Assembly: GCF_015070375.1 (NCBI RefSeq)
Contig: NZ_JADCLL010000001.1
Location: 1,180,501 to 1,244,500, forward strand
Direction: 5' to 3'
DNA from: Nocardioides kribbensis
Lineage (GTDB): Bacteria > Actinomycetota > Actinomycetes > Propionibacteriales > Nocardioidaceae
DNA: 64,000 bases
This document shows, piece by piece, positions 61,801 to 64,000 of the stretch. Under the pieces are notes generated by a model. The model did no database searches, had not been told where the DNA came from, and saw only the letters and a program-made list of their open reading frames with translations. The number at the start of each line of letters is the position of its first letter. The stretch's first letter is position 1. The translations under genes and the position numbers were made by a program.

Positions 61801-62736
61801 GTGATCTCCCACCTCGCCCGCCAGGCACGCCTCGTGACCCTGGCCGTCGGCGCCTCCACTCTCGTCGCCACCTGCCTCGTCGCCCCCGCCGGGGCGCAGG
61901 CACCGAGCGGGGCCTGCGCCGAGCCCACGCTCCTCGGCACCGCCGGCGACGACCACCTCGTGGGCACCGAGGGACCCGACGTCATCGACGCCGGCGACGG
62001 GCAGGACGTCGTCGACGGCCTCGGCGGCGACGACGTGATCTGCGGTGGCGCGGGCGGCGACCGGCTCGACGGCGGCGCGGGCGACGACGTGCTGCTCGGC
62101 GGTCTCGACGGGTACGTCGACGCCCCCGAGCCCTACGGCCCCTACCGCATCGGCGACGTGCTGGTCAGCGGACCGGGCGACGACGTCCTCGACGCCGGAC
62201 CCGACCCGCGCTCGGGCGAGCCCCTCGACGTGGTCACCTTCGAGGGCTCCGCCGCCGCCGTGACCGTGGACCTCGGGGCCGGCACGGCCCGCGGGGAGGG
62301 CGAGGACCGGCTGGTCGGCCCGTGGGGGCGCGTGCGCCTCTCACCCCACGCCGACGTGCTGCGCGGGTCCGACGGCGTCGACGACGTGCAGGGCGAGGGC
62401 GGCGGCGACCGCCTCGCCGGTGGCCCGGGCGACGACCGGCTCAGCCTCCAGGGCGAGGTGGGCCCGGCCGACCCCGCCACCCTCGCCGGCACCGTGCGCG
62501 GCGGGGGCGGCGACGACCTCCTCGTCGGCGCCGCGGGGGCCGACCTGCTCCTCGCCGGGCCGGGCGACGACCTGGTCGTGGCGTGGGCCGGCGCCGACGA
62601 CGTCGACGGCGGTCGGGGCCGGGACCTGCTGCGCGGCCTCGCCGGCGACGACCTGCTGGACGGCGGCCCCGACCGTGACACCGCCGCGGGCGGCCCGGGT
62701 CGCGACCGTCTCGTGTCGGTCGAGGTGCGCCGTTGA
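61801..62736 (+). CDS. secreted calcium-binding protein with RTX (GGxGxDxL) repeats
   Basis: 311 residues from the GTG at 61801. A signal peptide (TLVATCLVAPAGAQAPSG region) is followed by repeated nonapeptide-like units: GGDDVICGGAGGDRLDGGAG, GGPGDDRLSLQG, GGGGDDLLVGAAGADLLLAG and GLAGDDLLDGGPDRDTAAGG. These bind calcium in a beta-roll. The signal is Sec type, not a C-terminal type I signal. It is transcribed after the hydrolase but has its own promoter. Probably a surface or matrix protein. Confidence 0.88.
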   Translation: MISHLARQARLVTLAVGASTLVATCLVAPAGAQAPSGACAEPTLLGTAGDDHLVGTEGPDVIDAGDGQDVVDGLGGDDVICGGAGGDRLDGGAGDDVLLGGLDGYVDAPEPYGPYRIGDVLVSGPGDDVLDAGPDPRSGEPLDVVTFEGSAAAVTVDLGAGTARGEGEDRLVGPWGRVRLSPHADVLRGSDGVDDVQGEGGGDRLAGGPGDDRLSLQGEVGPADPATLAGTVRGGGGDDLLVGAAGADLLLAGPGDDLVVAWAGADDVDGGRGRDLLRGLAGDDLLDGGPDRDTAAGGPGRDRLVSVEVRR

Positions 62737-62754
62737 TGGTGGCGAGCCTCGGGC

Positions 62755-63201
62755 TCAGCCGATGCTCGCCACCGCCGACCCGGTCGCGCCGACCACGGCG
62801 CCGCCGGGCGATCCCGGGATGCTGAGCGGCAGGTCGAGGGGCGCACGGAGCCCGACGGTGACCTCGTCGCTGCCGGGAGCCACGCTCACCGCGACGGCGA
62901 GCCCGGGGTACTCGGCGTAGGCGCCCACCTGCTGCAGGTAGGCCTGCACCGCGCCGCGCGCCGTGGCCTCGGTGAGCCGCAGCCGCTCCCCGCCGAGGCC
63001 GTCGGTGTAGACCTGCTCGCCCTCACCGGCGCGGTCGGCCGCGGTCAGCGCGGCCCCGTCGGCGAGGGTGTTGAGGCCGGAGCGGTGCAGGTAGGCCGCG
63101 GTCGCGTCGACCACCGCCGCCACGCCCATCAGCAGGACGAAGGCGAAGCCGATGACCAGCAGGCTGATCTGCCCCGACTCGTCCTGGCCGCGCGCCCTCA
63201 C
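62755..63201 (-). CDS. TadG/TadE-like pilus assembly protein
   Basis: 148 residues from the GTG at 63201, overlapping the upstream TGA as GTGA. ESGQISLLVIGFAFVLLMGV is the membrane helix with the conserved Glu found at the front of TadE/TadG proteins; AAYLHRSGLNTLADGAALTA follows. The rest is an external domain. It corresponds to the secretion-neighbourhood TadE-like protein found at the end of actinobacterial tad clusters. Likely a minor pilin or assembly factor for a Flp-type pilus. Confidence 0.88.
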   Translation of the reverse strand: MRARGQDESGQISLLVIGFAFVLLMGVAAVVDATAAYLHRSGLNTLADGAALTAADRAGEGEQVYTDGLGGERLRLTEATARGAVQAYLQQVGAYAEYPGLAVAVSVAPGSDEVTVGLRAPLDLPLSIPGSPGGAVVGATGSAVASIG

Positions 63202-63647
63202 GCCCCCGCCTCCTGGTAGCGGCCGATCGGCACCGTGTGGCTGGCGTCCAGGGCGAAGCTGGGCGCTCCCCCGCCCAGGGCGTCGGGCAGCAGCGGCAGC
63301 CGCACGCCGGAGTCGACGCGCACGGTCACGACCGAGCCCGGGCTGTGGCAGTCGGGGCTCGGCACGCAGCTGACGGCGACGTCGACCCTGACGTCCTCGA
63401 GTCCCTGGTCGGCGAGGGCCTGCCGGGCGGCGGCCTCGGCCCGCTCCCTGCCGGTGGCGTCGTCGGGGGCCAGGGCGAAGGCCCGGCCCGCGGCGCGGGC
63501 CGCCTCGCTCACGCCGAGCGCCCCGCGCTGCACCTCGAAGACGCTGAGCACGATCCACACGATCGGCACCAGCAGCAGGACGCCGAGCCACACCAGCTCG
63601 ACGAGCGCACTGCCCGCGTCCTCACCCGTCCCGCGGCACCGGCTCAC
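63198..63647 (-). CDS. TadE family pilus assembly protein
   Basis: 149 residues from the GTG at 63647, overlapping the upstream gene end by four bases. It has AGSALVELVWLGVLLLVPIV and WIVLSVFEVQRGALG, a single helix with the Glu typical of TadE, then an external domain with CVPSPDCHSPG, whose two Cys may pair. It is the middle of three overlapping tad genes. Confidence 0.9.
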   Translation of the reverse strand: MSRCRGTGEDAGSALVELVWLGVLLLVPIVWIVLSVFEVQRGALGVSEAARAAGRAFALAPDDATGRERAEAAARQALADQGLEDVRVDVAVSCVPSPDCHSPGSVVTVRVDSGVRLPLLPDALGGGAPSFALDASHTVPIGRYQEAGA

Positions 63648-64000
63648 GGGGTCGCCCCCTCCACGGTGGGCTCCTCGACCGCGTGGCCCGCGACGTCGAG
63701 CTCCACGGCCGGGCCGCCGATGCCGAGCGCCGGCACCCGCGCCGTCACCGTCACCCGGTACGCCGGCGCCCCGTCGAGCAGCACCCGCTCGACCCGCACG
63801 TCCTCGGCGTACCGCGCCGCGACCACGCCGGCCACCTGCTCGCGCGCCGCCGCCGCCCCGTCACCGCCGTCGGCGTCGGCGGTCGCGGCGATCCGGGCAC
63901 CGTCGGCCGCGGCCGCGGCCAGGGTGTTGCGCACGAAGAGGGTCAGCGAGACCTGGAGGACCCCCAGCACCACCGGCACGAGCACGACCAGCACCAGGAC
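63644..64000 (-). CDS. TadE-like pilus assembly protein, C-terminal part (cut by window edge)
   Basis: 118 residues are visible and the frame stays open to the right edge, so the start lies outside. VLVVLVPVVLGVLQVSLTLF is the end of the membrane helix, then NTLAAAAADGARIAATADAD, the helix common to TadE proteins, and a small external domain ending VEGATP. It is the first of the three overlapping tad genes in view; ATPase and platform genes are expected further right. Confidence 0.82.
   Translation of the reverse strand, partial: VLVLVVLVPVVLGVLQVSLTLFVRNTLAAAAADGARIAATADADGGDGAAAAREQVAGVVAARYAEDVRVERVLLDGAPAYRVTVTARVPALGIGGPAVELDVAGHAVEEPTVEGATP

Overview
The window is high-GC (roughly 70% G+C) actinobacterial chromosome, most like Nocardioides or another member of the Nocardioidaceae. 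The pointers are GTG starts throughout, an HNH/DUF222 '13E12'-type gene, DUF3039, DUF3048 and AlgH proteins, a YbaB/EspC-type secretion cassette, an actinobacterial Tad cluster and the conserved ftsE-ftsX-M23-smpB-ssrA block. The genus is inferred from gene content, not from a marker search. Many core genes carry a TANNNT box 6-7 nt ahead of ATG/GTG, the hallmark of leaderless transcription.

Region by region. 1-13.5 kb is ordinary core genome: an MFS exporter (cut by the left edge), a lipoprotein, hppD with a divergent Lrp regulator, IclR and TetR regulators, a DEAH helicase coupled to DUF3039, AlgH, DUF3048, fabG, HIT, an M15 peptidase and a glycerophosphodiesterase. 14.2-15.9 kb is a small type VII secretion substrate cassette (YbaB-like, EspC-like, 301-aa effector-like). 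15.9-20.65 kb is a Dpp/Nik-type ABC importer in which both permeases are fused, under a Fur/Zur-like box, so probably metal or metallophore uptake. 20.7-27.9 kb holds acyl-CoA dehydrogenase, acyl-CoA ligase, a cyclase-family hydrolase, an XRE-TetR fusion regulator, an AlkX/YcaQ-like protein and an AraC/GyrI regulator.

About 28.0-49.0 kb is an accessory defence island ending next to the 3' end of the tmRNA gene. It contains a small CxxC protein with a SEFIR-domain effector, a convergent PD-(D/E)XK protein, an IS3-family element with a frameshifted transposase that has replaced the front of a helicase gene, a degenerate PLD-like protein divergent from a tandem ribbon-helix-helix protein, an unusual five-gene type I restriction operon (HTH/dead-methyltransferase/S-like protein, HsdM, HsdS, a 300-aa protein, HsdR), a divergent coiled-coil RmuC/DUF2130-like protein and an Abi_C protein. 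A 282/291-bp direct repeat, one copy a pseudogene fragment, flanks the restriction segment. No integrase or exact attachment repeat was found.

49.1-64 kb returns to core genome: ssrA, a lipoprotein, an HNH endonuclease carrying a dispersed repeat in frame, an amidohydrolase, smpB, M23 peptidase, ftsX, ftsE, secreted proteins, prfB, a CAP protein, a secreted hydrolase, an RTX-like protein, and TadE/TadG-like genes running off the right edge.

The best candidates for an undescribed system are the extended type I restriction operon with its divergent RmuC-like neighbour, and next the PLD-like/tandem-RHH pair.
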